DNA from: Hyphomicrobium sp. 12-62-95
GTDB taxonomy: Bacteria > Pseudomonadota > Alphaproteobacteria > Rhizobiales > Hyphomicrobiaceae
Assembly: GCA_002279935.1 (NCBI GenBank)
Contig: NCCZ01000011.1
Span: 1 to 64,000 of the forward strand
Reading direction: 5' to 3'
DNA length: 64,000 nucleotides
A program made the position numbers and the translations under genes. Positions 28,682 through 37,579 of the stretch are shown here, piece by piece. The notes beneath the pieces are model-generated. The model did not search any database. It had not been told where the DNA came from and was given only the letters and a program-made list of their open reading frames with translations. How positions within the stretch are numbered: position 1 is the first letter of the stretch; the number at the start of each line of letters is the position of its first letter.

Positions 28682-28742
28682 CGGACCGGCCCCCGCGATG
28701 TTAGTATAACGTGAGCCGGTCCCCGGCGGACCAGCCCCCGCG
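28682..28742. repeat. 16-bp direct repeat with internal inverted repeat
   Basis: CGGACCGGCCCCCGCG at 28682 recurs with one change at 28727 (45-base offset). Between them GGACCGGC (28683) and GCCGGTCC (28715) can pair. It lies just downstream of the fasciclin stop. Confidence 0.6.
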
Positions 28743-28745
28743 TCA

Positions 28746-29216
28746 TTATGGTATGAGAACGCGATTGATGACGTGAATGACACCATTGGAGGCGCCCACG
28801 TCGGCTGTGACCACGCGGGCGCCATTGACTGTCACGCCGCCGTGCTTGCGGACTGTCACCGACTTGCCGGCGAGTGTCTTCACGTGGCTGCGGCCGGGCT
28901 TGATGTCGGCGGCTTCGATTTCACCGGCGACGACGTGATACTTCAGGATGCGGGCGAGCTTGTGCTTGTTCTCGGGGCGCAAGAGCGAAGCCACGGTGCC
29001 CTTCGGCAGCTTGGCGAAGGCGGCGTCGGTCGGTGCAAACACCGTCAGCGGACCCTTGCTCTTCAGAGCGGGCACGAGGCCGGCAGCCTTGGCAGCCGTC
29101 AACAGCGTTTTGAACTGCCCGGCACTCTTGGCCGTCTCGACGATGTTGGCGGCATTGGCGGATGCCGCCGACAGCGCAAGCACCGCAGCAGCGGCGATGA
29201 ATTTGACGAACTTCAT
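28746..29216 (-). CDS. secreted fasciclin (FAS1) domain protein
   Basis: A 156-residue protein with a signal peptide ([22 protein letters not shown]) and a single FAS1 domain: [30 protein letters not shown] (H1 box), [10 protein letters not shown] and [12 protein letters not shown] (H2 box). Single-domain bacterial FAS1 proteins are periplasmic or extracellular and are linked to adhesion or biofilm matrices. The ATG at 29216 has GAGG upstream; an earlier in-frame ATG would spoil the signal peptide. Monocistronic, with repeats both upstream (29232-29300) and downstream (28682-28742). Confidence 0.9.
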   Translation of the reverse strand: MKFVKFIAAAAVLALSAASANAANIVETAKSAGQFKTLLTAAKAAGLVPALKSKGPLTVFAPTDAAFAKLPKGTVASLLRPENKHKLARILKYHVVAGEIEAADIKPGRSHVKTLAGKSVTVRKHGGVTVNGARVVTADVGASNGVIHVINRVLIP

Positions 29217-29231
29217 TGGGGAGACCTCATT

Positions 29232-29282
29232 ATGTTGGCCCACACAGCGCAGGCGCGTGTGGGACTGGATGTTGGCCCACAC
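29232..29282. repeat. duplicated 14-mer upstream of the fasciclin gene
   Basis: ATGTTGGCCCACAC occurs at 29232-29245 and again at 29269-29282, 37 bases apart. Each CCCACAC is followed by a near complement (GTGTGGG at 29257), giving two small hairpins immediately upstream of the gene's ribosome site. It may be a regulatory site or a small duplication. Confidence 0.55.
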
Positions 29283-29674
29283 TCCGCAAGTGGGCGTGGG
29301 GCTGGGAATTTACACAACGAGGTTTCCAACGTGGCGGCGAGGCGTGATGGATCGGAGATGAAGAAGAGTTAAAGAAGGCGCGGCGTCATAGTTTCGACAC
29401 GACTAGCGGGATTGGCGCGGGCGAGTTTGGTGCGCTGTCGCGCCAAACCCACCGCTGTCATCCCGGGGCTTGTCACCGGGACCCATTCATACGCGTGCTG
29501 TGACGTTCGTTGTGAGCGCTCGCGTCATCCGCGTCGTTCAAGACTGCTGAACCATGGGTCCTCGGGACCCCGGCCTGCGCCGGGGCAGGCAAACCCGAGG
29601 ATGACATTTGGGGGTGGGCGCGCCGGGATGACGTGGGAGAGAGGGGCGCGCTTTGGTGTTGTGGGTGCAGAGAC
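29283..29674. other. intergenic region with a dispersed palindromic element
   Basis: No gene is seen. Most of it is the palindromic element 29456-29606. The remainder (29300-29450) may hold the fasciclin promoter. Confidence 0.4.
29456..29606. repeat. dispersed palindromic intergenic element, copy 1
   Basis: It begins TGTCATCCCGGGGCTTGTCA and CCGGGACCCAT and ends with the inverted counterpart ATGGGTCCTCGGGACC followed by CCCGAGGATGACA, so the whole 151 bases can fold on itself. A shorter related copy lies at 55471-55527. It resembles the RIME/REP-type intergenic repeats of Rhizobiales (tentative). Confidence 0.65.
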
Positions 29675-31492
29675 CTACTCGGCCGCCTTCGCTTTCGCCT
29701 TGGCTGCCGCGGCTTCTGTTTCCTTCGCGTCTTCTTCGAAGAGGTTTTCCAGGGTGGCTGCGTCGGAGCGGGCTTTGGCCTGCATCTTTTCCATGTCGGT
29801 ATAGTGTTTGTAGTCGTCCGCGAGGCGGCGTTCGTCGTGGGCGCGGAAGGTTTTGACGGTGCGTTCGGCTTCGCGGTCGGTGTCGCCGAGGCCTTTCAGA
29901 AGCTGCTTGGTTGTTTCAATCGCTGAGAGGAACGTTTCGCGCTGGACGCGGGTGACGCCGAGATCGAGATAGCGGTGGGCATGGTTGCGATTGCGGGCGC
30001 GGGCGTAGATGGGGATCTTCGGCCACGTCGACGTAACGAATTCGGCGATGCGGAGTGAGGCTTCCACATCGTCGATGGCGAGCACGAGGGCTCGCGCGTC
30101 GCCCACTTTGGCGGCTTCGAGAATATCGGGGCGGGAGGCGTCGCCGAAGAAAGCTTCGGAACCAAAGCGTTTCACCAGTTCGACTTGTTCGGCGTCGATG
30201 TCGAGAGCGGTGAAGGGGATTTTGCGCGCGCGCAGGATTCGGGCGACGATCTGGCCGTAGCGGCCGAAGCCGGCGATGACGACGTGGCCCGTGTTTTCGG
30301 GGAGCGCGTCGTAGGCTTGTGTGGCGGGCGTCTTGCGCGTCAGGCGGCTGTCGATGAGAAGCAGGAAGGGCGTGGCGATCATCGAGACGGTGACGACGAG
30401 GACGAGGAGTGATTGTGTGTCCTTTGTCAGCACACCGGCGCTGAAGCCGGCGGCGAAGAGCACGAAAGCGAATTCTCCGCCCTGACTCAAGGAGAGACCG
30501 AGACGCCGCGCACCGCGGCTGTTCAACCCCTGCCAGCGGCCGAGACCGTAGAGAACGATCGCCTTCACCGCGACGAGGATGGCGGCGAACATGAGCACTT
30601 CGCGCCAACTCGCGACGAGCAGGTCGAGATCGAGCGACATGCCAATGGCGGTGAAGAAGAGGCCGAGGAGCAGTCCCTCGAAGGGCTGGATGTCGGCTTC
30701 GAGTTGATGGCGGTAGGAGCTTTCGGCCAAGAGTGCGCCGGCGATGAAAGCGCCGAGTGAGGCCGTGACGCCGGCCCACTGCATGATGGCGGCTGCCGTG
30801 ACGACCGTGAGGAGGGCCGCAGCCGTCATGGCTTCGCGCACGCGGGTTTGCGCGACAAGGCTGATGAAGACGTCAAGCGTCAGCCATCCAATTCCGGCGA
30901 CAGCTGCGATCACGCCGATGGTTTTGGCGGCGGCAAAAAGATCGAGTTGCGGCGCGTCGGCGACGAAGGCGACGGCGAAGAGCGGGGCCAGCGCAATCAA
31001 TGGAATCGCGGCGAGGTCTTGAAACAAGAGGACGGCGAATCCGAGTCGTCCGTGTTTGGTGGCCAGTTCGCCGTTTTCTTCCATGACCTGCAAAGCAAAG
31101 GCCGTGGACGAAAGTGCAAGGGCGAGGCCCATGAACAAGGCGCTCTTCCAAGGCAACGCGAATGCCAGTGCGATGGCGGCGAGGAGAATGGCCGTGATGG
31201 CGACTTGTGCGCCGCCCAGACCAAAGATGGCGCCGCGCATGGACCAGAGACGCAACGGGCGCAGTTCGAGGCCGATCAGGAAGAGCAGGAGCACGACGCC
31301 GAATTCGGCCAAATGCAGGATTTCCTTTGCTTCACCGGTGGAAAAGAGCCCGCCCAGGCCGAAAGGGCCGACGATGGCGCCGGCGGCCAGATAGCCCAGC
31401 ACCGTGCCGATCCCCAGCGTGCGGGCGATGGGGGCGGCGATCGCTGCGGCTGCGAGCAAAACGGCAATCGAGCTCAGTTGTACGTCCTGCAT
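29675..31492 (-). CDS. Kef-type monovalent cation:proton antiporter (CPA2)
   Basis: A 605-residue protein. Twelve to thirteen membrane segments (about 5-385) form a CPA2 Na+/H+ exchanger domain (GYLAAGAIVGPFGLGG, LFQDLAAIPLIAL, LGAFIAGALLAES). It is followed by an RCK/TrkA-N NAD-binding domain (about 400-520: HVVIAGFGRYGQIVARIL, FGDASRPDILEAA) and a charged, coiled-coil, Ala/Lys-rich tail. This is the KefB/KefC architecture: potassium efflux in exchange for protons, gated by glutathione adducts or nucleotides. No KefF/KefG ancillary gene is adjacent. It is divergent from rpoE. Confidence 0.9.
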   Translation of the reverse strand: MQDVQLSSIAVLLAAAAIAAPIARTLGIGTVLGYLAAGAIVGPFGLGGLFSTGEAKEILHLAEFGVVLLLFLIGLELRPLRLWSMRGAIFGLGGAQVAITAILLAAIALAFALPWKSALFMGLALALSSTAFALQVMEENGELATKHGRLGFAVLLFQDLAAIPLIALAPLFAVAFVADAPQLDLFAAAKTIGVIAAVAGIGWLTLDVFISLVAQTRVREAMTAAALLTVVTAAAIMQWAGVTASLGAFIAGALLAESSYRHQLEADIQPFEGLLLGLFFTAIGMSLDLDLLVASWREVLMFAAILVAVKAIVLYGLGRWQGLNSRGARRLGLSLSQGGEFAFVLFAAGFSAGVLTKDTQSLLVLVVTVSMIATPFLLLIDSRLTRKTPATQAYDALPENTGHVVIAGFGRYGQIVARILRARKIPFTALDIDAEQVELVKRFGSEAFFGDASRPDILEAAKVGDARALVLAIDDVEASLRIAEFVTSTWPKIPIYARARNRNHAHRYLDLGVTRVQRETFLSAIETTKQLLKGLGDTDREAERTVKTFRAHDERRLADDYKHYTDMEKMQAKARSDAATLENLFEEDAKETEAAAAKAKAKAAE

Positions 31493-31515
31493 CAGGTCTC
31501 CTGGAGCGGCCGGGA

Positions 31516-31544
31516 TGATCCGGTTTCATGACCGAGCCGTAAGT
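31516..31544 (+). promoter_or_regulatory. RpoE/ChrR-type (ECF) promoter upstream of rpoE
   Basis: TGATCC at 31516-31521, exactly 18 bases, then TAAGT at 31540-31544. This fits the Rhodobacter RpoE consensus TGATCC-N18-TAAGA with one difference. Transcription would start near 31551, just before the ribosome site of the sigma factor gene, implying autoregulation. Confidence 0.75.
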
Positions 31545-31569
31545 TTGGCATCGGAAGCGAGGTTAAGCT

Positions 31570-32169
31570 ATGGTTCAGGTTCTGGAGAGCGCGCGTGCCA
31601 GCCGGCACCCGTATCCCGTCAAGATACCGAGGGCCATGTCCGACCTCCTGCAGAAAGTTGCCCAAAGCCGGGATGTCGAGGCATTCCGCAAGCTGTTCGA
31701 ACTCTACGGTCCCCGCGTCAAATCCTACATGATGCGGCAGGGGGCCGATGCGACGACGGCCGAAGACCTCGCGCAGGAGACGCTCCTCACCGTCTGGCGT
31801 AAAGCGCAGCTTTACTCGGACGAGAAGGGGAGCGCGACGACATGGATCTTCACGATCGCGCGCAACCTGCGCATCGACCGGTTGCGGCGCGAGGTTTCCT
31901 GGCAGCCCTTGCCGGAGGATCGCGATGAGGAAGCTTCCGACGGGCCGAGCCCTGAAGAGGAAGTCACTGAGCGTGAACGGCGCGACAAAGTGAGGGCGGT
32001 GCTCGCAACTTTGCCGCCGGATCAGTCCGAAGTTGTGACCCTGTCGTATGTGGAAGGACTGTCGCACAGTGAAATTGCGGAGCGGCTCGGATTGCCGCTG
32101 GGTACGGTGAAGTCGCGTATGAGGCTGGCGTACCAGAAGGTGAAAGAAGCCGTCGAGGACATTCGTTAA
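31570..32169 (+). CDS. rpoE: ECF sigma factor, RpoE group (ChrR-controlled)
   Basis: A 199-residue ECF sigma factor. Region 2 shows FRKLFELYGPRVKSYMMRQGADATTAEDLAQETLLTVWRKA with SATTWIFTIARNLRIDRLRR; region 4 shows LPPDQSEVVTLSYVEGLSHSEIAERLGLPLGTVKSRMRLAYQKV. Its partner chrR starts four bases downstream. In Rhodobacter this pair responds to singlet oxygen. The ATG at 31570 has GAGG upstream and follows the predicted transcription start by about 20 bases; an ATG at 31636 is the alternative. The promoter at 31516 suggests positive autoregulation. Confidence 0.9.
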   Translation: MVQVLESARASRHPYPVKIPRAMSDLLQKVAQSRDVEAFRKLFELYGPRVKSYMMRQGADATTAEDLAQETLLTVWRKAQLYSDEKGSATTWIFTIARNLRIDRLRREVSWQPLPEDRDEEASDGPSPEEEVTERERRDKVRAVLATLPPDQSEVVTLSYVEGLSHSEIAERLGLPLGTVKSRMRLAYQKVKEAVEDIR

Positions 32170-32173
32170 AACC

Positions 32174-32806
32174 ATGAAGATCACCCACCACCTTGATGAC
32201 GCGACCCTCATGAGCTGCGCAGCCGGCAGTCAGCCGGAAGCGCTGGCCGCCGTCGTGTCGTCCCACCTCGCGGTGTGCCCACGCTGCCGTGCGGAACTCA
32301 AGCAGCACGCGCTGATCGGCGAAGCTCTGTTCGAGGGGCTGAGGCCCGAACCCGTGACGCGGGACGCGCCTGTCGTTGCGTTCCGGGCTGGCGAGGCGAC
32401 GGCTGACGAGACGGAAGCCTGCGAGATGCCGGCCGCTCTGCATGCCGCCCTGAACGGTCGTTTCGATGAGGTTCCGTGGCGCCGCGCCGCGCCCGGCGTC
32501 TGGCATTATCCGATCCCGCTTTCGTCGGGTGCAAAGGGTGATCTTCGTTTGTTGAAGGTGGCTCCCGGCACGAAATTGCCTGAGCACGGGCATGGTGGAT
32601 CGGAGCTGACGCTGATCCTCGATGGATCATATTCAGATGAATACGGCACGTTCCGGCGCGGTGACGTGGCCGATCTGGGCGACGATGCCGAGCACCGGCC
32701 GATTGCGGATCCGGTTCATGGTTGCATCTGTCTGGCGGCGTCCGATGAGAAGCCGCGCTTTACGGGCATGATCGCCCGTTTGTTGCAGCCGCTGGCGGGG
32801 CTGTAA
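32174..32806 (+). CDS. chrR: ChrR-type zinc anti-sigma factor
   Basis: A 210-residue protein. The N-terminal anti-sigma domain carries the zinc ligands of this family at the expected positions: His6, His31, Cys35, Cys38 (HLAVCPRC). The C-terminal cupin domain (about 95-195) shows LPEHGHGGSELTLILDGSYSDE, with the two His and the Glu that bind metal. In the Rhodobacter system the protein holds RpoE inactive until singlet oxygen or peroxides trigger release. It lies four bases after rpoE in one operon and is followed by a strong terminator. Confidence 0.93.
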   Translation: MKITHHLDDATLMSCAAGSQPEALAAVVSSHLAVCPRCRAELKQHALIGEALFEGLRPEPVTRDAPVVAFRAGEATADETEACEMPAALHAALNGRFDEVPWRRAAPGVWHYPIPLSSGAKGDLRLLKVAPGTKLPEHGHGGSELTLILDGSYSDEYGTFRRGDVADLGDDAEHRPIADPVHGCICLAASDEKPRFTGMIARLLQPLAGL

Positions 32807-32828
32807 GTCCCGTCCGCTTTCGATTTTG

Positions 32829-32859
32829 AAAGCCACCGGTTCCGGCCGGTGGCTTTTTT
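32829..32859 (+). terminator. intrinsic terminator of rpoE-chrR
   Basis: AAAGCCACCGG pairs with CCGGTGGCTTT around six bases, and the U-run continues (TTTTTT), 23 bases after the chrR stop. Confidence 0.92.
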
Positions 32860-33048
32860 ATTGGCCCGATTGCGGGAACCAGTGCGACCAGACCATTTAC
32901 AAAGTGCTTACCATTAAGATCCTGTTTACCTCTCTTTCGGCAAAGTGAACGGGTTCGGACGGGCTTCGAATCTGGCACGATGTGGGTGTCGCGGTCCGCG
33001 TCCTGGACGTCTCTTCCGTCTCGTTCCGCCCAAGCGAGGTCTTATCCC

Positions 33049-33270
33049 ATGTCCATCGACGGCATCCTTCGGTCCATCGGCGCACTCGCGTGCGTTTATA
33101 CCTTCGGCTTGCTTGTGACCGTCACGAGCACGGCTGCGCTCAATGCGGCGGTTCACGTTCCCGGCGCCCACTCATTTGCTAGCCATCATCTCGCGACCCA
33201 TTCAGCTTCGGAGGACTACGCCTACTCCCGCGTGATTCATACGGCAGCGCTCTTCATCGCCGGGGAATAG
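33049..33270 (+). CDS. small membrane or exported protein
   Basis: A 73-residue protein starting MSIDGILRSIGALACVYTFG. One hydrophobic segment (about 8-36) is followed by a histidine-rich stretch (SFASHHLATHS). GAGG lies about nine bases before the ATG, and an AT-richer promoter-like region is at 32900-32940. A terminator at 33352-33392 follows. It could be a single-span inner-membrane protein or have an uncleaved signal. No family is recognised. Confidence 0.5.
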   Translation: MSIDGILRSIGALACVYTFGLLVTVTSTAALNAAVHVPGAHSFASHHLATHSASEDYAYSRVIHTAALFIAGE

Positions 33271-33351
33271 CCCGGCCACGCCTGTACGCAGCGCCGGAGG
33301 TTCGGCCCGGCGCCGCGATTTGTCCCCACCACTTCGGTTTTCGCATCGGTG

Positions 33352-33392
33352 ACGCGCGCTGATCCCTCAGGATAGCGCGCGTTTCTGTTTTT
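33352..33392 (+). terminator. intrinsic terminator overlapping the kdsA 3' end
   Basis: ACGCGCGCT pairs with AGCGCGCGT around 13 bases and is followed by TTCTGTTTTTT on the plus strand. It would end the small membrane-protein transcript; kdsA ends convergently inside the loop. Confidence 0.7.
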
Positions 33393-34230
33393 TGACGACG
33401 GCGTCGATGTCCATCAACTCGCGCAGGAGGCTTTCGAAGTCGGCCAGCGGCACCATGTTGGGTCCATCCGACGGGGCGCGGTCGGGCGCTTCGTGGGTTT
33501 CGATGAATAGGCCCGCAACGCCAACCGCGACGGCTGCGCGCGCCAACACCGGCACGAAGCGGCGATCGCCGCCCGAACTCGTCCCCTGCCCTCCCGGCTG
33601 CTGCACGGAATGGGTGGCGTCGAAGATCACCGGGGCTCCGGTTTCGGCCATGATGGGGAGTGAGCGCATGTCGGCGACGAGCGTGTTGTAGCCGAAGGAG
33701 GCGCCGCGCTCGGTGAGGAGGATATTTGGATTGCCGCTGCCGACGACCTTGGCCACGGCGTTTTTCATATCCCAGGGTGCGAGGAACTGGCCCTTCTTGA
33801 TTTTGACGACGCGCCCGGTTTGCGCGGCAGCAATCAGTAGATCGGTCTGGCGGCAGAGAAAGGCCGGGATCTGGAGCACGTCGACGACGGGAGCAACCAG
33901 GGCGCAATGGCCGACCTCATGCACGTCGGTGACGACGGGAAGGCCCAAGGTTTCGCGGATTTCGGCAAAGACGGGGAGTGCTGCGTCGAGGCCGATGCCG
34001 CGCTTGCCCGACAGCGACGTGCGGTTGGCTTTATCGTAGGATGACTTGTAGACGAGGCCGATGCCGAGGCGGGTTGCGATCTCCTTCAGCGCAGACGCCA
34101 TCTCCAGAGCATGTTGGCGGCTCTCCATCTGGCAGGGACCCGCCAGAATCGCGATCGGAGCGTCGTTGGCAAAGGTCACTCCGCCAGCGTGGACGACGGT
34201 TGCGGGGGAGAGTGTGTCGGGCTTGTTCAT
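33367..34230 (-). CDS. kdsA: 3-deoxy-8-phosphooctulonate synthase
   Basis: A 287-residue enzyme that condenses phosphoenolpyruvate and arabinose 5-phosphate to KDO-8-phosphate for lipid A/LPS core. Motifs of the DAHP-synthase I family are visible: LAGPCQMES, YKSSYDKANRTS, TDVHEVGHCALVAPVVDVLQIPAFLCRQTDLL, VKIKKGQFLAPWDM, LLTERGASFGYNTLV and FDATHSVQQPGGQGTSSGGDR. Length is normal. The ATG at 34230 is preferred to a GTG at 34254. It is divergent from lexA, about 190 bases apart. Confidence 0.95.
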   Translation of the reverse strand: MNKPDTLSPATVVHAGGVTFANDAPIAILAGPCQMESRQHALEMASALKEIATRLGIGLVYKSSYDKANRTSLSGKRGIGLDAALPVFAEIRETLGLPVVTDVHEVGHCALVAPVVDVLQIPAFLCRQTDLLIAAAQTGRVVKIKKGQFLAPWDMKNAVAKVVGSGNPNILLTERGASFGYNTLVADMRSLPIMAETGAPVIFDATHSVQQPGGQGTSSGGDRRFVPVLARAAVAVGVAGLFIETHEAPDRAPSDGPNMVPLADFESLLRELMDIDAVVKKQKRALS

Positions 34231-34322
34231 GGGACGCTTATAGCGTGTGAACACGTCCGGTTAACAGCCGGACTGAGCGTGGGCGTCTCGTCAAGATGTG
34301 GGAAATTTCCGGGGGGCTTGCG

Positions 34323-34337
34323 GAACGGGAGGGGAAC
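34323..34337. promoter_or_regulatory. LexA (SOS) box of the alphaproteobacterial type
   Basis: GAAC at 34323, seven bases, GAAC at 34334, i.e. GTTC-N7-GTTC on the minus strand, the direct-repeat operator recognised by alphaproteobacterial LexA. It lies 85 bases before the lexA start and 93 bases before kdsA, and most likely mediates lexA autorepression. Confidence 0.75.
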
Positions 34338-34421
34338 AGCTAGGGTACGTTCGTGATTTGTCCAATGAGGCGTGCCCGCCGCGGCGTCCCGCGCCTCGAA
34401 CCTGGAGCACCTGAGCCAGCC

Positions 34422-35138
34422 ATGCTGACACAGAAACAAAAAGAGCTTTTGCTGTTCATCCACGCCCGGATGCAGGACGAAGGGGTTCCGCCTTCTTTTG
34501 ATGAAATGCGCGATGCGCTCGATTTGAAATCAAAGTCCGGCATTCACCGTCTGATTACAGCGCTGGTTGAGCGCGGGTTCATCCGCCGGCTGCCGCACCG
34601 GGCGCGCGCGATCGAGGTGATCAAGCTGCCGGAGAATTCGGCCCCGATGGTTTCCGCACCGGCGCCCGAGCCGCCGCGACGGGGTTTCCAGCCAAGTGTG
34701 ATCGAGGGCGACAAGCGATCGCCGGAGCCAGCGCCGTCTTACTTCGCTGATGCGCGCACGGTTTCGGTGCCTCTGATGGGCCGGATCGCGGCGGGCGTGC
34801 CGATCAGCGCCATCCAGAACCATTCCAACGATATTGCCTGCCCGCCCGATATGCTGGGGTCAGGTGAGCATTATGCGCTCGAAGTGAAAGGCGACTCGAT
34901 GATCGAGGCTGGCATTCACGACGGCGACACGGTGATCATCCGCCGCTGCCATTCGGCCGACAACGGCGATATCGTCGTGGCGCTGGTGGAGCAGGAGGAA
35001 GCTACTCTCAAGCGGTTGCGCAAGAAGGGATCGACGATTGCTCTGGAAGCGGCGAACCCGGCTTTCGAGACGCGCATTTTCCGGCCCGATCAGGTCGATA
35101 TTCAGGGCCGTCTCGTGGGTCTGATCCGCAAGTATTGA
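34422..35138 (+). CDS. lexA: SOS repressor LexA
   Basis: A 238-residue LexA of the alphaproteobacterial length. The N-terminal winged helix shows [40 protein letters not shown] Pro/Glu linker follows (about 70-115). The C-terminal S24-type domain has the Ala-Gly cleavage bond in [10 protein letters not shown], the catalytic Ser in [13 protein letters not shown] and the Lys in EEATLKRL. It represses DNA-damage genes until RecA-stimulated self-cleavage. The ATG at 34422 is preferred over one at 34353, because the family always starts MLT-x-KQ. The operator at 34323-34337 supports autoregulation. Confidence 0.95.
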   Translation: MLTQKQKELLLFIHARMQDEGVPPSFDEMRDALDLKSKSGIHRLITALVERGFIRRLPHRARAIEVIKLPENSAPMVSAPAPEPPRRGFQPSVIEGDKRSPEPAPSYFADARTVSVPLMGRIAAGVPISAIQNHSNDIACPPDMLGSGEHYALEVKGDSMIEAGIHDGDTVIIRRCHSADNGDIVVALVEQEEATLKRLRKKGSTIALEAANPAFETRIFRPDQVDIQGRLVGLIRKY

Positions 35139-35143
35139 GGGGA

Positions 35144-37504
35144 TTAAGGTCCCTCATCTTCGATTTCGGGGCGGAGCTCCGGCGGTTCGTACATGATTGC
35201 GGCATTCGATTTGTAGCCCGGCAGGCTCGACTTGGTCGCTGTGGCCAACGGCTCGGTTGGATGAGCCGGCATCTTGTCGGGGTTGCGCATCGGGCTGGGT
35301 TTGCGCGGCGGCGGCGGTGTCGACCACGGGCGCTGGCCACGTGCGTCCGCGACGGTTTCAATGCGATAGGTTCCGTCCGGCTCGCGCGTCATGGCGACGG
35401 TTCCCGTTCGGCGCAGGGTCTGGCGGTCGTAGATGTGGGGTGTGGCGCAGGCCACCGGCCGCTCGCCGTTGACGATCAGAATTTTTGCACGGGTGCAGTC
35501 GTCAGCAAGGCTTGCGGGATTGCGCGACAGCGCGATGATCGCGCCGTGCGCCTCGGTCACGCAGCCTGACGGATCACAGCGAAAGTTGGACTGCTTGCGG
35601 AGTTCCTTGGGATCGCGGTGATCGCCATCGCGTTCGAGCCAGCGCTTTAATTCAAACGTGGATGGGCGTTCGGCGTGGGCTGCGAGGCGGCCCTGCGCGT
35701 CGCGGACGGCAAGGATCGCGCCTTCGCGGCCAATGAGAATGTCGGGCTTTGCTGCCGCAGGGGCCCATGCGAGGCCAGCGGCGATGAGAGGCAGTCCGGC
35801 CAGACGCCAGCGTCTTTGCCAGAGGACGAGCCAGAGCCCTCCGGCGAGGGTGAGCGCGAAAGCCATCGTTGGTATTTCTGGAATGTGGGTGACGGCGCCT
35901 GGAAGGGCTGCGACTTCGCGGGCGACCCAGCCCATGGCATCGATCCCGTGCCCCATGATCCAAAGCGGCGCTGCTTCGAGGCCGAAGGGCAGCGCGAGGA
36001 GCGTGGCGAGTGCTGCTGGCATCACAACCAGATTACAGACCGGGACCGCGATGAGGTTGGCGAGTGGCGCGTAATGCTGCATGGCGTGAAAGTGGTAGAC
36101 CGACAGCGGCGTGACAGCGAGGCCGGCGATGAGGGTCGAAAACAGAATGCCGCCCAGGAAGAGCGCACCGCGCATGATGGGCCCGGGTGTTAGACCGTTG
36201 CGGTCTATGCGGCCACGGATGGCTTCGTAGGCGGCCACGAGGGCGGCGACGGCTGCGAACGACATCTGGAAGCCGACATCGAGTAGGTTGTTGGGCGCGA
36301 TGGCGAGGATGATGAGGGCGGCGATGGCGACGTTGCGCATGGCGATGGCCGGACGGCCAAGGATGACGGCTAAAAAGAACACCACCATCATGATGGCCGC
36401 GCGCAGCGTTGCGGCCGAACCGCCGGAGATCGCGAAATAGAGGACCGCGCCGATGGCCCCGCCGGCTGCGGCCCATTTCTTGATCGGTTGGGTGAGCGCG
36501 AGGGCCGGGATGGCCGCGAGGCAGAAGCGCAAAATGGCGAAGACCGCTCCGGCCATGATGACCATGTGCAGACCCGAGATGGAGAGGATGTGGACGAGAC
36601 CGCTGTCGCGGTAAGCGTCCGTCGTCTCTTGCGAGACGCCGCCGCGTTCGCCGGTGATGAGGGCTGCGGCCAAGGCGCCGCGTTCGCCGGGGAGGGCTGC
36701 TTCGATGCGGCGGCCGATGGTTTGGCGCAGGTCCTCGATGGATGCTCGCAGGCGAAGGGCGAGATTGGGTTCGGGTGCGTTGGCGAGCGTCACCTTCTCG
36801 GGCGGCTTGAGGGCATAGCCGACAGCGCCGATGCGCTCGAAGTATGCCGAGCGGGCGAAATCGAAGCCGCCGGGCAGTGCCGGGATTGACGGTGGCGAGA
36901 CGGTGACGGTCAGTTTCAAGACGTCGCCGGGGGCGACATCTCCGGCCGGCGCCATGACCCGAATGCGGGCGCGGGCCGGCAAGCGGCCGGGTTCGACATC
37001 GGTCATCGAGATGAGGCGGAGTGTCAGGCGTTCGCCGCGCTTGGCATGCGGTTCGCGGCGCTCGAGCACGCCGGTCAATTCGACGGCCCGCAATGGGCGG
37101 TCGAGGACGGGGGCTGCGACCCAGTCCGTTCTTATTTTGGCGGCAGCGAAGCCGAGGCCGGCGACGACGAGGGCGGCTGCGGCGATGCGCGCCAAGCCGC
37201 CGGGGCGGGCGAAGACCATGAGCGCGAGGCCCGTCACCAGGGGTAAGAGGGTGGCGGCCGGCGTTGGTTCGGTTGCGACCGCGAAGTAGCACCAGATACC
37301 GAGACCGAAAAAGACAGGCAGCCAATTGACGAACCGGGGCCGTTCCTCGGCAAGGCCGGCTATCAGCGCCGCGTGAAGCGGCCGAAACAGGCTTTGCGCC
37401 GTCCGCCGCAGCGGGCCACCCCGACGGGCGGCCGGAAGCGCGCCAGCGCCGTGGCCAACCGCGCCGTCAGAACCGCTCGCCGCCTCGTTACCGCCCTGCG
37501 ACAT
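35144..37504 (-). CDS. comEC: ComEC/Rec2-family competence membrane protein
   Basis: A 786-residue membrane protein. An N-terminal DUF4131-like domain (about 90-250) is followed by the competence membrane domain (about 270-560) with [19 protein letters not shown] and [26 protein letters not shown]. ComEC forms the inner-membrane DNA uptake channel. The C-terminal part (about 600-786) has no HxHxDH metallo-beta-lactamase motif and ends in a polar proline-rich tail, so the nuclease-like domain is degenerate or replaced. It is divergent from gltX and convergent with lexA. Confidence 0.85.
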   Translation of the reverse strand: MSQGGNEAASGSDGAVGHGAGALPAARRGGPLRRTAQSLFRPLHAALIAGLAEERPRFVNWLPVFFGLGIWCYFAVATEPTPAATLLPLVTGLALMVFARPGGLARIAAAALVVAGLGFAAAKIRTDWVAAPVLDRPLRAVELTGVLERREPHAKRGERLTLRLISMTDVEPGRLPARARIRVMAPAGDVAPGDVLKLTVTVSPPSIPALPGGFDFARSAYFERIGAVGYALKPPEKVTLANAPEPNLALRLRASIEDLRQTIGRRIEAALPGERGALAAALITGERGGVSQETTDAYRDSGLVHILSISGLHMVIMAGAVFAILRFCLAAIPALALTQPIKKWAAAGGAIGAVLYFAISGGSAATLRAAIMMVVFFLAVILGRPAIAMRNVAIAALIILAIAPNNLLDVGFQMSFAAVAALVAAYEAIRGRIDRNGLTPGPIMRGALFLGGILFSTLIAGLAVTPLSVYHFHAMQHYAPLANLIAVPVCNLVVMPAALATLLALPFGLEAAPLWIMGHGIDAMGWVAREVAALPGAVTHIPEIPTMAFALTLAGGLWLVLWQRRWRLAGLPLIAAGLAWAPAAAKPDILIGREGAILAVRDAQGRLAAHAERPSTFELKRWLERDGDHRDPKELRKQSNFRCDPSGCVTEAHGAIIALSRNPASLADDCTRAKILIVNGERPVACATPHIYDRQTLRRTGTVAMTREPDGTYRIETVADARGQRPWSTPPPPRKPSPMRNPDKMPAHPTEPLATATKSSLPGYKSNAAIMYEPPELRPEIEDEGP

Positions 37505-37579
37505 CACTCTTTAACCGCCCGCAATGCGTGTGCTACAGGGGGGCATCATCCCACAGTTCCCCAACAAACGAAGACGCTC

